Assembly (NCBI GenBank): GCA_963210315.1
Contig: OY723260.1
Location: 1,736,001-1,800,000, forward strand
Direction: 5' to 3'
DNA: 64,000 nucleotides
Source: Rhynchopus euleeides
Taxonomy: Eukaryota > Euglenozoa > Diplonemea > Diplonemida > Diplonemidae
The position numbers and the translations under genes were made by a program. Shown piece after piece: positions 30,276 to 41,900 of the stretch. A model generated the notes under the pieces. It saw nothing but the letters and a program-made list of their open reading frames with translations. It made no database searches and was not told the origin of the DNA. The first letter of the stretch is position 1, and every line of letters starts with the position of its first letter.

Positions 30276-31429
30276 TAGGGGGGGTCAAATGGGGGTGACA
30301 AACACGATTTTTAAAAAAACCGGCGCAGAGGCCCCAAAGCCCCCGTAAACCCTCCAAACCCCCCCAGATCGGTCCGGAAACCCATCGAACCCCACTTTTC
30401 CACCATTCCGGGCACCTCAGGTGCCCGAATTGGGGTACCTAAATTTTGTGCCACCGTTTGGTACCGGACAGTGCCACTGTGTGGGAGGTTGGAAAAGAAA
30501 ATGCCCCAACACACCACATCTGAGGGTTGCAATGCATGTTGCTTGCCAACCACGTCATCCGGTGGGTGTCAGGCGCTATGTAGGTGGCATGAGCCAGGTC
30601 TTCGATGTGTTCTGGCTTGTATATGTACCTCCCTGCCTGCGGCACAGGCACTGCCTTTGTCCCCCACACCAGCCACAGAGAGCGTATTGTACTCGGTCCA
30701 CGGTTGCTGATTCATTGTGATGCGTTGTATCCTCGAGTGAACGTCACACACACTAGTGGCACCACCACCCGCCATCCGAGAGCTGTATTGACTTTGCGCC
30801 CTTCCGTTGCATTCACCTCGCCACGCATATTGCACCGTTCAGTACCAGTGCTCTTGGGCCAGGCAAAGTAGACCGCAGCAACTACCAATTCTGGCACAAT
30901 GGGTACCACGACAGCGCACTTCATGTGTTCCCGGAATGTACAGCTCGTGTTGCAACAGTCGTTGTCAACACATCCCGGTTGTGGAGCACTGCTGCACAGG
31001 AATCACACGACCATCTGGACTTGTTCCGTACCTACAGGCAGCCTCCCGGTGCATGGTGGCAGGGAGGTACATATACAAGCCAGAACTCATCGAAGACCTG
31101 GCTAATGCCACCTACATAGCGCCTGACACCCACCGGATGACGTGGTTGGCAAGCAACATGCATTGCAACCCTCAGATGTGGTGTGTTGGGGCATTTTCTT
31201 TTCCAACCTCCCACACAGTGGCACTGTCCGGTACCAAACGGTGGCACAAAATTTAGGTACCCCAATTCGGGCACCTGAGGTGCCCGGAATGGTGGAAAAG
31301 TGGGGTTCGATGGGTTTCCGGACCGATCTGGGGGGGTTTGGAGGGTTTACGGGGGCTTTGGGGCCTCTGCGCCGGTTTTTTGAAAAATCGTGTTTGTCCA
31401 CGTAAAAGGGTGGCATTTGACCCCCCCTA
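30276..31429. mobile_element. 1.15-kb foldback element, ~365-bp arms
   Basis: Left arm 30,276-30,637 and right arm 31,058-31,429 are near-identical inverted repeats starting TAGGGGGGGTCAAATG, separated by a 420-bp spacer. The arms contain palindromes such as GGGCACCTCAGGTGCCC. Reading frames appear identically on both strands because of the arms and are not taken as genes. The terminus is like those near 5,537 and 8,950. It ends ~210 bp before the DUF4116 gene. Confidence 0.85.
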
Positions 31430-31637
31430 CCCGGGGGGGGGGGGGGTGGCAGAAAAAATGAACCCAGCAGCGCCTCGCTTGGGCGAGACCTTTTATAGTG
31501 ACAGGGATTTTCGCTGATCCCCGCCCCGCCCCACTCGCCCCCACATCCCACCCCCCACCCATCCTCGCCTCACTTCGAAATGCCCCCTTCGCCACACCAC
31601 CACCACCGCTACCGACACCACCCCCCGCCAGCAGGCA
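31430..31637 (+). promoter_or_regulatory. Upstream region of the DUF4116 gene
   Basis: A G run (31,433-31,447) is followed by CCTTTTATAGTG (31,489-31,500), a possible TATA-type motif ~140 bp before the ATG, then a C-rich leader. Position-based inference only. Confidence 0.25.
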
Positions 31638-33236
31638 ATGGACGCCTTTCTCGTGGACACAGCGACAGACACACGCCACCCTGTGGAGATCACGGCAAGC
31701 CACGATGTGCAGGCGGTGAAGCGGCTTGCCCACAGCGCCTTCTCCTACCCCCCCGGCGTGGGTGCGGCAGACCTGCGGCTATCCGTGGGAGACCATGTCC
31801 TATCTGAGGGGGACACCCTCTGCAGCGTTGCGGGTGTGCAGAGCGGGTGCACAATTGAGGTGGGGCTGGGCCCGCGGTATTACACCCGGAGGCTGCGGAA
31901 CGGTTCGATGCAGCTGACCGACACGCCTGTCTGGGCGAGGGCGCACTGTGACATCGTTCTTGCTGCAATGCATCACTCGCTCCCGGCGTTGGGACATGCA
32001 GATGCCGATCTTCTGGCAGACAAAAGCTTCATGATGTCCGCTGTAACCCAGGCAGGCAACTCACTGGCATATGCCCATGACACCCTGAAGGCAGACGTTG
32101 ACGTCGTGCTAGCTGCTTTGACAAAGGACCCATATGCTATGAAGCATGCGCACGACACACTCAAGTCTGACAGAGAATTCATGACATCGGCCTACGAGCA
32201 AGACCTTTCCGTATTGATGTATGCGCACGACTCCCTGAAATCTGACAAAGGCTATATGATGTCTGTCGTGCAACACTGCTACATGGGTTTGAAGTATGCC
32301 GATGAAACCCTGAAGGCAGACACGGAACTGGTTCTCGCCGCGCTTCAAGGAGGCGGGGGTGATGTATCTGTGATGAACTATGTGCATGCTTCCCTCAAGT
32401 CGGATAGGGGATTCATCCTTGCCGCCCTTCAGCACAGCCCCTCCGCATTGCTGCATGCAGACGACCCCCTGAAAGCCGATCGGGAGTTCATGGGGACTGT
32501 CCTCGAAAGGGAGCCCAGCGCATTCAGGTTCGCCGACTCCCTGAGGGCGGACAGGGCATTCGTCCTGTCTGCAATTGAAAAGAACCCTAGCATACACCTG
32601 TTGGTTTACGCTGACGACTCCCTGAAGGCTGACAGGGACTTCGTGAAGTCTATTGTCAGTCACCGTGCCTCCTTCTTAGGCCACGCGCATGATTCCCTGA
32701 AGGCGGATAAGGAAATAGTCGAGCAGGCCATGAAGCACGACGTGTCCAGCCTCTATTTCGCGCATGCCTCCTTGAAGTCCGACGAGGCCTTTATGTCTGC
32801 TGCCGTGGCGAAGGACCCATCCACCATTGTCTATGCCTCGTCTGCCCTCAAAGCCAACAGAGGCTTCATGGCTGCTGCTGTGCAGGGGTGTCCACGCCTG
32901 CTGGGGGAAGCAAGCAGTGCCCTGGCGGGCGACGAGGGGTTCCTCCTGTCTGCCGTGGGCCAGAACCCGAGGGCGATGCTGTTCGCCGGGATACGGCGGC
33001 GTGCAGACAGGACATTCGTGCTCGCTGCTGCCCGGCAGAACCCCGCTGTGATTCAGCATGCCTGCAAGGCGCTGCGATCCGATCGGGCATTCATGCTGCT
33101 GGCCGTCAAAGAGGATCCCTCAGCCTTGGAGTACGCACATGACAGCCTGAAGGCGGATGTTCAGTTCATGCGTGACGCAAGGAAGGCGGCGCGGTCTTCT
33201 CCAGGGAGAACGGCCTGTGCGTGTGTGGTGTGCTGA
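31638..33236 (+). CDS. Ubiquitin-like domain plus DUF4116 repeat protein
   Basis: 532 aa, intronless. Residues ~1-85 look like a ubiquitin-like fold: an early beta strand (RHPVEITASHDVQAVKRL), then LRLSVGDHVLSEGDTL and GVQSGCTIEVGL. From ~100 to ~515 there are about ten DUF4116-type units of 40-50 residues with the motif YAHDSLKADREFMLAAV. DUF4116 repeats are abundant in algae and other protists and have no settled biochemical function; the units are probably alpha-helical solenoids. The N-terminal ubiquitin-like domain suggests a link to ubiquitin or proteasome biology, but no catalytic motif is seen. The protein ends in a Cys-rich CACVVC motif that could be a lipidation or metal site. Confidence 0.8.
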   Translation: MDAFLVDTATDTRHPVEITASHDVQAVKRLAHSAFSYPPGVGAADLRLSVGDHVLSEGDTLCSVAGVQSGCTIEVGLGPRYYTRRLRNGSMQLTDTPVWARAHCDIVLAAMHHSLPALGHADADLLADKSFMMSAVTQAGNSLAYAHDTLKADVDVVLAALTKDPYAMKHAHDTLKSDREFMTSAYEQDLSVLMYAHDSLKSDKGYMMSVVQHCYMGLKYADETLKADTELVLAALQGGGGDVSVMNYVHASLKSDRGFILAALQHSPSALLHADDPLKADREFMGTVLEREPSAFRFADSLRADRAFVLSAIEKNPSIHLLVYADDSLKADRDFVKSIVSHRASFLGHAHDSLKADKEIVEQAMKHDVSSLYFAHASLKSDEAFMSAAVAKDPSTIVYASSALKANRGFMAAAVQGCPRLLGEASSALAGDEGFLLSAVGQNPRAMLFAGIRRRADRTFVLAAARQNPAVIQHACKALRSDRAFMLLAVKEDPSALEYAHDSLKADVQFMRDARKAARSSPGRTACACVVC

Positions 33237-35565
33237 CATGTCTTGAGACTTGTGGTGCTCTTCTTCCCTACGGCACACCTGGGTTTTCTGAGTTGGCTTC
33301 TTCTTTCCAAACCACGGCGCTGCAGTGCGTGTTGGAGGAAACATGATGGCTGGTGATACCTGGCGTCTCCATCTTCCCGTCACCGTGTCGAAGGCCACAT
33401 CTCAGTGTGTTCGCTCGGTTGTAATCGCATTTCCAGCACACTTCGAGTGTGGGCGGGAAGTTTTATGCGCTTTTTTTTCGTTCCCTTGGGCTCCTCACTC
33501 ACGACACTGTCGTTAGGAGCGTGAGGGTGGAAGCGTCATATCAGAAAACGGAAGCAAATCATACAGAACAAACGCAGTGACATTTTCTTTGGAGTGCGTC
33601 GTGCCTCCCGGTGGCGGCTTGCAGGGGCTGGTCATGGTTACAAAACACATGATCCAGCCCCTGCCTTTCCTCGCCCCAGACAGCCACTTTGCGCCCTGCC
33701 TTGTCTTGCCACCCTTCCTGCCGAGTGAGTGCCTGTCCCGTGTGGCGCCACCTCCGGGGCAGATGGTTTTCTTGATGGGTGTTCGCCTAATAAGTTTGGG
33801 TGTTTTCGCATTCAGCACCACCCCGCAGCTCTTGGGTGAGGGTGGGGCTGGGTGGGCGTGAGGATGCCGCACGCGGCTCTCATCCGCAGTGCACTCGCTG
33901 GATGGGGGGCACCTCGGTGCCCTCAACAAGATAGGCACTCTCGCCACGGCCTCGGCTCGCTGGCACTGCTCCTCCCCCAGAGCCTTGTGTGTGTGGATAT
34001 GTGTTCGAACAGAGTGGTGTTGCAGTGCTGATATTTTTTTTGGATTCCGCACACTTCAATGTGGGTGGAAAGTGTCTCACGTTTTGCTCGTGCCCCTTGT
34101 GCTCCTCACTCACGACACCATCAGCAGGAGTGTGAGTGTGGAAGCGTCAACGTAAAAAAGAGCGAAGCAAATAAAGTGCAGAGGAAAGCGCAGAGACACC
34201 CTTTGATGTCGCCTAACCCCCCCCTTCCTGACTCTCCGTTCCTTCCCTTCCAACGTTTTATTATCACTTTCCACAGTAGAGAGAAGGGGGCACTGTTGTG
34301 TGTCTCTGCGGGGGCGTTTTCTAAAGTATCGATCCCGATTCCCAAATTTGGGTTTCTAAAAAATGCCATCCTCAGTCGGGGGGCTCCCACTTCATTCCGA
34401 GCAGCCGAGCTGACACGCCGAAACCATGCAACTAGCCCTGCCCCCCAGCGTCCCTCCGCCGCCCTGGCCCACGGCAAGCGCTTCACATCTCTCTGAACTC
34501 GGCACGAAGCAGCGGCAGCGCCTGCCCACCCCCTCGCCTGCACACCCCCCCCCAATCAATTCACCCGTTTCCCTGCAGTGTTTCCCGATAATTATTCCAC
34601 CTGATTTGGCCACTGGCACCAACACCATAAAACACCGCCAAATTCAGCTCAATTCAGTGTCTGGTGCCCCTGATTACCCCCTTTTTCAAGACGCACAAAG
34701 TACGCCATTTGGGGTCGTCAGGGGCACCAACAGAACGTGATGCGGTGTGACATACGCACGGTGAACTCACTCAGGTGTGGGCACAACGTAGCAATGCATA
34801 CACCATGACCTGGGCGTCATCCGCCAGGCTGCTGGACGTCGATGCGGCCTTTGTTCTGTGTCAAGCTGTGTCATCCTGCCACCGGCTTTGTTTACCGCAA
34901 CAGGACTCCTGTTAGTGTTGGGCAGCGCTGTGGGCAACAACGGCACCCTACACTGGTGCACAGCAGGCTGCAGGTGTTGCTTTTCTTCCCCTTCGGCGCA
35001 CAAACACACCCACTGTTCTCCACTGTCAGGGGGGCATCGCCAGTTTGCTGCACGTCAGGAAGGTCGAACGAGACAAAGGCACATCAGCACGACACCGTCT
35101 TGTGTGCAGCATCAGTGCTCATAAGGAGGCAGGCATCCCCCCTTCAGTGTGTACACCTGGGCTGGTTGCCCACTCTCCCCTCCAGCCCTACCCGTTGCCG
35201 GGTGTTTGCAATATGTCGATAGGTTGTGGGGTGCAACACTATCAGCAGCACGCGCTGTTTGGCCTTCTGCCACCAGGGGTCCGAGAGCGCTTGAGCTGAA
35301 ACAGCTGAGGCGGATCAGGGTGCCTAGTTTCCGGGCTATGCAGGGAGCGCCTAACGCAGGCCCTGACCAGCAACATGCCACACGAAGAATGCTTCAAATT
35401 GTGGAGGGCGGCCTCGCTGTGCCGAGGTGAACATGGGCCCTGCCACGTGCTGCTCGCAGTCACGCGGACCCCAGCCCAAGCAGCCACCCCTCCTGCACTT
35501 AGTGGTGCTGCAGCCCTCTACACAGCCTCTCCAATACAGGTGATTCGTGTGGATTTCACCAAACC
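33237..35565. other. Gene-free interval with a diverged direct repeat
   Basis: Two diverged copies, about 33,430-33,560 and 34,045-34,170, share CACACTTC, CTCCTCACTCACGACAC and GTGGAAGCGTCA. No gene supported. The last 30 bp (ACACAGCCTCTCCAATACAG) are identical to sequence before the second ARM gene. Confidence 0.55.
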
Positions 35566-36993
35566 ATGGCGTGTGTTGCCACCAGCCCTGCTGCTGCTTC
35601 TCTCACGGATGTGGAAAAGAAGGCCGCTGCCCTGCGTGCAGAGAAGAAGGCTGCCATGCAGAAGCGCAGGAGGGCGATGAATAACACCGTTGTCGTGCCG
35701 ACACCCAGTTCCATCGCAGGGCTTGCGGTACAGCTGTATGCTGGCGGGGAAGACGAGCTCCATGCTGTGGCTCTCTTGCGGAAGATGCTGTCCGATGGGA
35801 ACCAACCGCCTATCGACATGGTGCTTGCCGCATCGCCTCCTGTTGTGCCGAAGCTGGTGGAGTTGCTCTCGCACTCCAACCCACAGCTGCAGCTTGAGGC
35901 TGCCTGGGCACTCACCAACATCGCGGCCGGCACCACCCAGCAGACGGCTGTTGTCGTGCAGCACGGCGCACTGCCGCCCATCATCCGCCTGCTGTCCAGC
36001 TCGAACAACGACCTGCAGGAGCACGCCGCGTGGTGCATCGCAAACATTGCGGGTGACAGCATCCACCTGCGCGACACGGCCATCGCTGCCGGTGCCTTGC
36101 AGCCCCTCCTGGCCAGCCTGCATGTGGGTGCCTCACTCACGCTGAAGCGTGTCGGTGCGGTTGCGCTTTCCAACCTGCTGCGCGGCAAGCCGGCTGTGGG
36201 GCAGAGCGTGGTGCGTGCCGCAGTGCCTGTTCTGTCTCACCTGATCTCTGTTGATGACACACAGACTGTCATCTCCGCGCTGCGGGGTCTGAGCTATGCG
36301 AGCGATGGGCCAAACGAACGCATCCAGATTTTTCTGGACAGTGGTGTGCTACCCCGTGTGATCTCGAAGCTGGCAGATGAAGACTGTGACATCTGCCACC
36401 CTGCACTGTGTATTGTGGGGAACATGATGACGGGCAACGACAGTCAGACACAGGCGGTGTTGGATGCCGGTGCTGCACTGCCCATACGCAGCCTGCTGTC
36501 AGTTCCCCAGAAGGGCAAAGTGATTGAGGACTGTCTGTGGGCCATCAGCAACATTGCTGCAGGGACACCTTCGCAGATACAGCAGCTTATCGACCTCGAC
36601 TTCATGCCGATTGTTGTGGAGCTCATCACAACGCTGAATCCGTCCAAAGAGGTGATAACGGAGGCTGCTTGGGTGCTGACGAATGCCATGGATGCTGGCA
36701 CCAAGGACCAGCGCACCGTGTTCTTCAACGAAGGCTTTGTTGCAGTCTTCGTTGTGTGTCTGAAACACTACGGATCGTGTCAGACCATCTCGCGCGTTGC
36801 TCTCGAGGGTCTGAGGTTACTGATGGAGCACGGCACAACCCTGTCGGGGTCTGGGGACAATCCCTGTGTCTCTGCTGCAGTCGATGCTGGTATTGTGGAT
36901 CCGCTGCGTGAATCTACCCAGACGGAGGCAGTTACGTTTGCCGAGAAGTGGTTTCCTACTGAGTCAGAAGAAGAAGATGATACTGAAGCTTGA
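35566..36993 (+). CDS. Importin-alpha-like ARM-repeat protein, copy 1
   Basis: 475 aa, intronless. The N-terminus has a short basic Lys/Arg segment ([15 protein letters not shown]) resembling the importin-beta-binding region. It is followed by about nine armadillo repeats (~75-440) with the importin-alpha signature, for example [36 protein letters not shown] and [22 protein letters not shown] units. True importin-alpha (about 520-550 aa) binds nuclear localisation signals with Trp/Asn pairs on repeats 2-4 and 6-8; AAW...N occurs here (AAWALTN, AAWCIAN). The basic region is shorter than usual. The acidic tail reads ESEEEDDTEA. Tandem duplicate of the next gene; the shared ACACAGCCTCTCCAATACAG upstream marks the duplicated promoter or leader. 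Confidence 0.85.
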   Translation: MACVATSPAAASLTDVEKKAAALRAEKKAAMQKRRRAMNNTVVVPTPSSIAGLAVQLYAGGEDELHAVALLRKMLSDGNQPPIDMVLAASPPVVPKLVELLSHSNPQLQLEAAWALTNIAAGTTQQTAVVVQHGALPPIIRLLSSSNNDLQEHAAWCIANIAGDSIHLRDTAIAAGALQPLLASLHVGASLTLKRVGAVALSNLLRGKPAVGQSVVRAAVPVLSHLISVDDTQTVISALRGLSYASDGPNERIQIFLDSGVLPRVISKLADEDCDICHPALCIVGNMMTGNDSQTQAVLDAGAALPIRSLLSVPQKGKVIEDCLWAISNIAAGTPSQIQQLIDLDFMPIVVELITTLNPSKEVITEAAWVLTNAMDAGTKDQRTVFFNEGFVAVFVVCLKHYGSCQTISRVALEGLRLLMEHGTTLSGSGDNPCVSAAVDAGIVDPLRESTQTEAVTFAEKWFPTESEEEDDTEA

Positions 36994-37544
36994 CCGCTGT
37001 GTGCCCTGCTGCCACACACCGCCACAGGGCGAGGTTGTGCTGCTCTCGATCCCGACACCCCCCCTCAGCTTGGGTCGGGATGCCGGTCATGCTGCCTCAG
37101 GAAGAAGGGCGGCTGGGGAAACTCAAACTTCTGCACCAAGGCTTTCAGCTATCGGGGCTTCTGACCCCCTTTCTGACCCCACCACACCACGCCCCTTCCC
37201 CTTCTCCTCCCTTGTGTGTGGTGACCGCGGCAAGCTTCTGCTCGCCGTCACAGAGTTGACCTTCTTCAGTGGTGCTTTGTTCCGTTGGTTTGGAGGTGTT
37301 TCAAGCAGACATTGTAGAGGTCTCGCCACTAGAGAGGCCCGTACCTTGCGTAGCTCGTGCGGACTCCACAGCCAACCTTTCGCCAGGCCAAACGATAATG
37401 CAGATGAAGTCGGGGAGCATTGCCCCCTGTATGTTCCCCAGCTCCCCAATCCAACCCTGTCACCCCAAGCTGGCAGGCAGCAATGATACCCCTACACAGC
37501 CTCTCCAATACAGGTGATTCTTCGTGTCGACACTTCACCACACC
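36994..37544. other. Spacer between ARM genes
   Basis: No gene. 37,010-37,160 recurs directly at 46,921-47,075. 37,160-37,345 recurs at 47,079-47,256 in inverted orientation. This shows that the spacer was duplicated together with the ARM gene. Confidence 0.7.
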
Positions 37545-38987
37545 ATGGCGTGTGTTGCCACCAGCCCTGCTGCTGCTTCTCTCACGGATGTGGAAAAGAA
37601 GGCCGCTGCCCTGCGTGCAGAAAAGAAGGCTGTCATGCAGAAGCGCAGGAGGGCGAAGAATCACACCGTTGTCGTGCCGACACCGGGTTTCATCACAGCG
37701 CTTGCGGTACGGCTGTGTGCTGGCGGGGGTGACCTACTTGCTGCGACTGCCTTGCGGAAGATGCTTGCCGTCAACAACCAACCGCCTGTCGACATGATGC
37801 TTGCCGCATCGCCTCCTGTTGTGCCGAAGCTGGTGGAGTTGCTCTCGCACTCCAACCCACAGCTGCAGCACGAGGCTGCCTGGGCACTCACCAACATCGC
37901 GTCCGGCACCACCCAGCAGACGGCCGTTGTCGTACAGCACGGCGCACTGCCGCCCATCATCCGCATGCTGTCCAGCTCGAACAACAACCTGCAGGAGCAG
38001 GCCGCGTGGTGCCTCGGGAACATTGCGGGTGACAACACCAACATGCGCGACATGGCCCTCGATGCCGGTGCCTTGCAGCCCCTCCTGGCCAGCCTGCACG
38101 TCGGTGCTCCACTCACGATGAAGCGTGTCGGCTCGGGTGCGCTTTCCAACCTGCTGCGCGGCAAGCCGCTTGTGCGGCAGAGTGCGCTGCCTGCCGCAGT
38201 GCCTGTTCTGACTCACCTGATCTGTGTTAACGATGCAGGCACTGTCAGTGAGGCGCTGTGGGGTCTGGCCTATGCGAGCGATGGGCCAAACGAACGCATC
38301 CAGATTGTGCTGGACAGTGGTGTGCTACCCCGTGTGTTCTCGAAGCTGGCACATGAAGACTGCCACATCCTTGTCCCTGCACTGCGCCTTGTGGGGAGCC
38401 TGCTCACGGGGGACGACAGTCAGACACAGGCAGTGTTGGATGCCGGTGCTGCACTGGCCATCTGCAAGCTGCTGTCAGTTCGTCAGAAGAACGGAGTGAG
38501 AAAGGGGTGTATGTGGGTCATCAGCAACATTGCTGCAGGGACACCTTCGCAGATACAGCAGCTTATCGACCTCGACTTCATGGTGCTTGTTGTGGATCTC
38601 ATCACAACGCAGAATCTGCACGCAGATGTGATGAGAGAGGCTGTGTGGGTGATGAAGAATGCCGTGGAAGGTGGCACCAAGGACCAGCGCACCGTGTTCT
38701 TCAACGAAGGCTTTGTTGCAGCCTTCGTTGCGTGTCTGAAGCACCCAGGACCGCGTGAGGACACCCTTCGCGTTGCTCTCGAGGGTCTGGGGATACTGAT
38801 GGAGCACGGCACAACCCTGTCGGGGTCTGGGGACAACCCCTGTGTCTCTGCTGCAGTCGATGCTGGTATTGTGCATCTGCTGCGTGAATCTACCCAGACG
38901 GAGGCAGTCATGTTTGCCGAGAAGTGGTTTCCTACTGACTCTACTAGGGTGGACGACTCGCCCAACTTTTCAGCTAAGCTACTGTGA
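37545..38987 (+). CDS. Importin-alpha-like ARM protein, copy 2, 3' end replaced by an insertion
   Basis: 480 aa as read, highly similar to copy 1 throughout. Differences concentrate in repeat linkers and in the segment around codons 60-80 and 270-290. Identity stops at FAEKWFPT: copy 1 continues ESEEEDDTEA, here [16 protein letters not shown] is read out of the inserted element. The expected tail codons (ESEEKYDTEA and TGA) lie at 46,040-46,075, directly after the element. The protein may still fold because only the last ~10 residues are exchanged, but its original 3' UTR is 7 kb away. The start ATG and leader match copy 1. Confidence 0.85.
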   Translation: MACVATSPAAASLTDVEKKAAALRAEKKAVMQKRRRAKNHTVVVPTPGFITALAVRLCAGGGDLLAATALRKMLAVNNQPPVDMMLAASPPVVPKLVELLSHSNPQLQHEAAWALTNIASGTTQQTAVVVQHGALPPIIRMLSSSNNNLQEQAAWCLGNIAGDNTNMRDMALDAGALQPLLASLHVGAPLTMKRVGSGALSNLLRGKPLVRQSALPAAVPVLTHLICVNDAGTVSEALWGLAYASDGPNERIQIVLDSGVLPRVFSKLAHEDCHILVPALRLVGSLLTGDDSQTQAVLDAGAALAICKLLSVRQKNGVRKGCMWVISNIAAGTPSQIQQLIDLDFMVLVVDLITTQNLHADVMREAVWVMKNAVEGGTKDQRTVFFNEGFVAAFVACLKHPGPREDTLRVALEGLGILMEHGTTLSGSGDNPCVSAAVDAGIVHLLRESTQTEAVMFAEKWFPTDSTRVDDSPNFSAKLL

Positions 38988-41900
38988 CAAAAAATATTGG
39001 CTTCAAAAAAAGAAATTCCTGGGTTTCTCGGCCACTTTTGAGGTAATTGCGCGACAGTCCTGAAGTTGGGAACCCCAAATGTGGAAAAGCAACACCGAAA
39101 ACTCGATTTTCGGGCCCCACACTGTAGACACAATGTGAATTTTCGGGGGTACCTGGGACCCCCCGTGTTTAAGTCCCCCCCCTGGAGGCGACTTTCGGCC
39201 AGGGGGGGGCTTAAACACGGGGGTGGCACGGTGGAGACCAAGAAGACCTCTTCCGCTTCCGTCGTATGGGGGTGATTCCGGTCCGGATGGACTTTTGGCA
39301 CCCCACTTTTCGACTCTGACAGCACCTGGAGGGCACCAGGTGGCCTAGCGGCCACCTGATGACCCTCCAGACCAGCCCACTCCCGTGTTTAGGTCCACCT
39401 GTGCTTAAGTCCCCCCTGGGGGGACTTTTACACGGGTGGTCCCAGGTACGAGCAGTGATCTCGTGCCAGGGTTGGCATGGCCCGACCTCAACATTTTCCC
39501 ATCACATGTTGTGGAGAGGCCAGACTATCTTCAGTAGACTTTGGGTTTTTGAGTTCGGCCGGGTGAAAATGCGGCGCAGCGTGCGAAAACCCAACGCCAC
39601 CATGAGAGGCAGGTGGATGAAGGTTGATGACTCAGTCGCGCCGAATCGTACCCAAGTGAAGGACTATCCCCTGGAATGCGACACAGCACCAACCGGTGTG
39701 AGACGTGCCTTTAAAATCCTGAAGGATGTTCACCGACCAATAAAGCGACCAGATGGCGGTCCCAAATTTGGGACCGACCCATAAAGCGACCAGATGGTGG
39801 TCTCAAATTTGGGACCGACCGATAAAGCGACCAGATGGTGGTCCCAAATTTGGGACCGACCGAAAAATTGACCAGAGGGCGGTCCCAAATTTGGGACCGA
39901 CCCATAAAGCGACCAGATGGTGGTCCCAAATTTGGGACCGACCAACAAAGCGACCAGATGGCGGTCCCAAATTTGGGACCGACCCATAAAGCGACCAGAT
40001 GGCGGTCCCAAATTTGGGACCGACCAAGAAAGCGACCAGATGGTGGTCCCACAATTGGGACCGACCAAAAAAGCGACCAGATGGCGGTCCCAAAATTGGG
40101 ACCGACCGAGAAAGCGACCAGATGGTGGTCCCAAATTTGGGACCGACCGAAAAATTGACCAGATGGCGGTCCCAAATTTGGGACCGACCCATAAAGCGAC
40201 CAGATGGCGGTCCCAAATTTGGGACCGACCGAGAAAGCGACCAGATGGTGGTCCCACAATTGGGACCGACCAAAAAAGCGACCAGATGGCGGTCCCAAAA
40301 TTGGGACCGACCGAGAAAGCGACCAGATGGTGGTCCCAAATTTGGGACCGACCGAAAAATTGACCAGATGGCGGTCCCAAATTTGGGACCGACCAATAAA
40401 GCGACCAGATGGCGGTCCCAAATTTGGGACCGACCGAAAAATTGGCCAGATGGCGGTCCCAAATTTGGGACCGACCGAGAAAGCGACCAGATGGTGGTCC
40501 CAAATTTGGGACCGACCGAAAAATTGGCCAGATGGCGGTCCCAAATTTGGGACCGACCGAGAAAGCGACCAGATGGTGGTCCCAAATTTGGGACCGACCG
40601 AAAAATTGACCAGATGGCGGTCCCAAATTTGGGACCGACCGAGAAAGCGACCAGATGGTGGTCCCACAATTGGGACCGACCAAAAAAGCGACCAGATGGC
40701 GGTCCCAAAATTGGGACCGACCGAGAAAGCGACCAGATGGTGGTCCCAAATTTGGGACCGACCGAAAAATTGACCAGATGGCGGTCCCAAATTTGGGACC
40801 GACCAATAAAGCGACCAGATGGCGGTCCCAAATTTGGGACCGACCGAAAAATTGGCCAGATGGCGGTCCCAAATTTGGGACCGACCGAGAAAGCGACCAG
40901 ATGGTGGTCCCAAATTTGGGACCGACCGAAAAATTGGCCAGATGGCGGTCCCAAATTTGGGACCGACCGAGAAAGCGACCAGATGGTGGTCCCAAATTTG
41001 GGACCGACCGAAAAATTGACCAGATGGCGGTCCCAAATTTGGGACCGACCCATAAAGCGACCAGATGGCGGTCCCAAATTTGGGACCACCATCTGGTCGC
41101 TTTCTCGGTCGGTCCCAAATTTGGGACCGCCATCTGGTCAATTTTTCGGTCGGTCCCAAATTTGGGACCACCATCTGGTCGCTTTATGGGTCGGTCCCAA
41201 TTTTGGGACCGCCATCTGGTCGCTCTGTTGGTCGGTCCCAATTTTGGGACCACCATCTGGTCGCTTTATTGGTCGGTCCCAAATTTGGGACCGCCATCTG
41301 GCCAATTTTTCGGTCGGTCCCAAATTTGGGACCACCATCTGGTCGCTTTATCGGTCGGTCCCAAATTTGGGACCGCCATCTGGTCAATTTTTCGGTCGGT
41401 CCCAAATTTGGGACCGCCATCTGGTCGCTTTCTCGGTCGGTCCCAAATTTGGGACCGCCATCTGGTCGCTTTCTCGGTCGGTCCCAAATTTGGGACCACC
41501 ATCTGGTCGCTTTCTCGGTCGGTCCCAAATTTGGGACCGCCATCTGGTCGCTTTATGGGTCGGTCCCAAAATTGGGACCACCATCTGGTCGCTTTACGGG
41601 TCGGTCCCAAATTTGGGACCACCATCTGGTCGCTTTATGGGTCGGTCCCAAATTTGGGACCGCCATCTGGTCGCTCTGTTGGTCGGTCCCAATTTTGGGA
41701 CCACCATCTGGTCGCTTTATTGGTCGGTCCCAAATTTGGGACCGCCATCTGGCCAATTTTTCGGTCGGTCCCAAATTTGGGACCACCATCTGGTCGCTTT
41801 ATCGGTCGGTCCCAAATTTGGGACCGCCATCTGGTCAATTTTTCGGTCGGTCCCAAATTTGGGACCGCTATCTGGTCGCTTTCTCGGTCGGTCCCAAATT

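Noticed and set aside
30311..31405. Identical 80-codon frames on opposite strands
   Set aside because: They are the two arms of the foldback element, so the repetition reflects the inverted repeat, not two genes.
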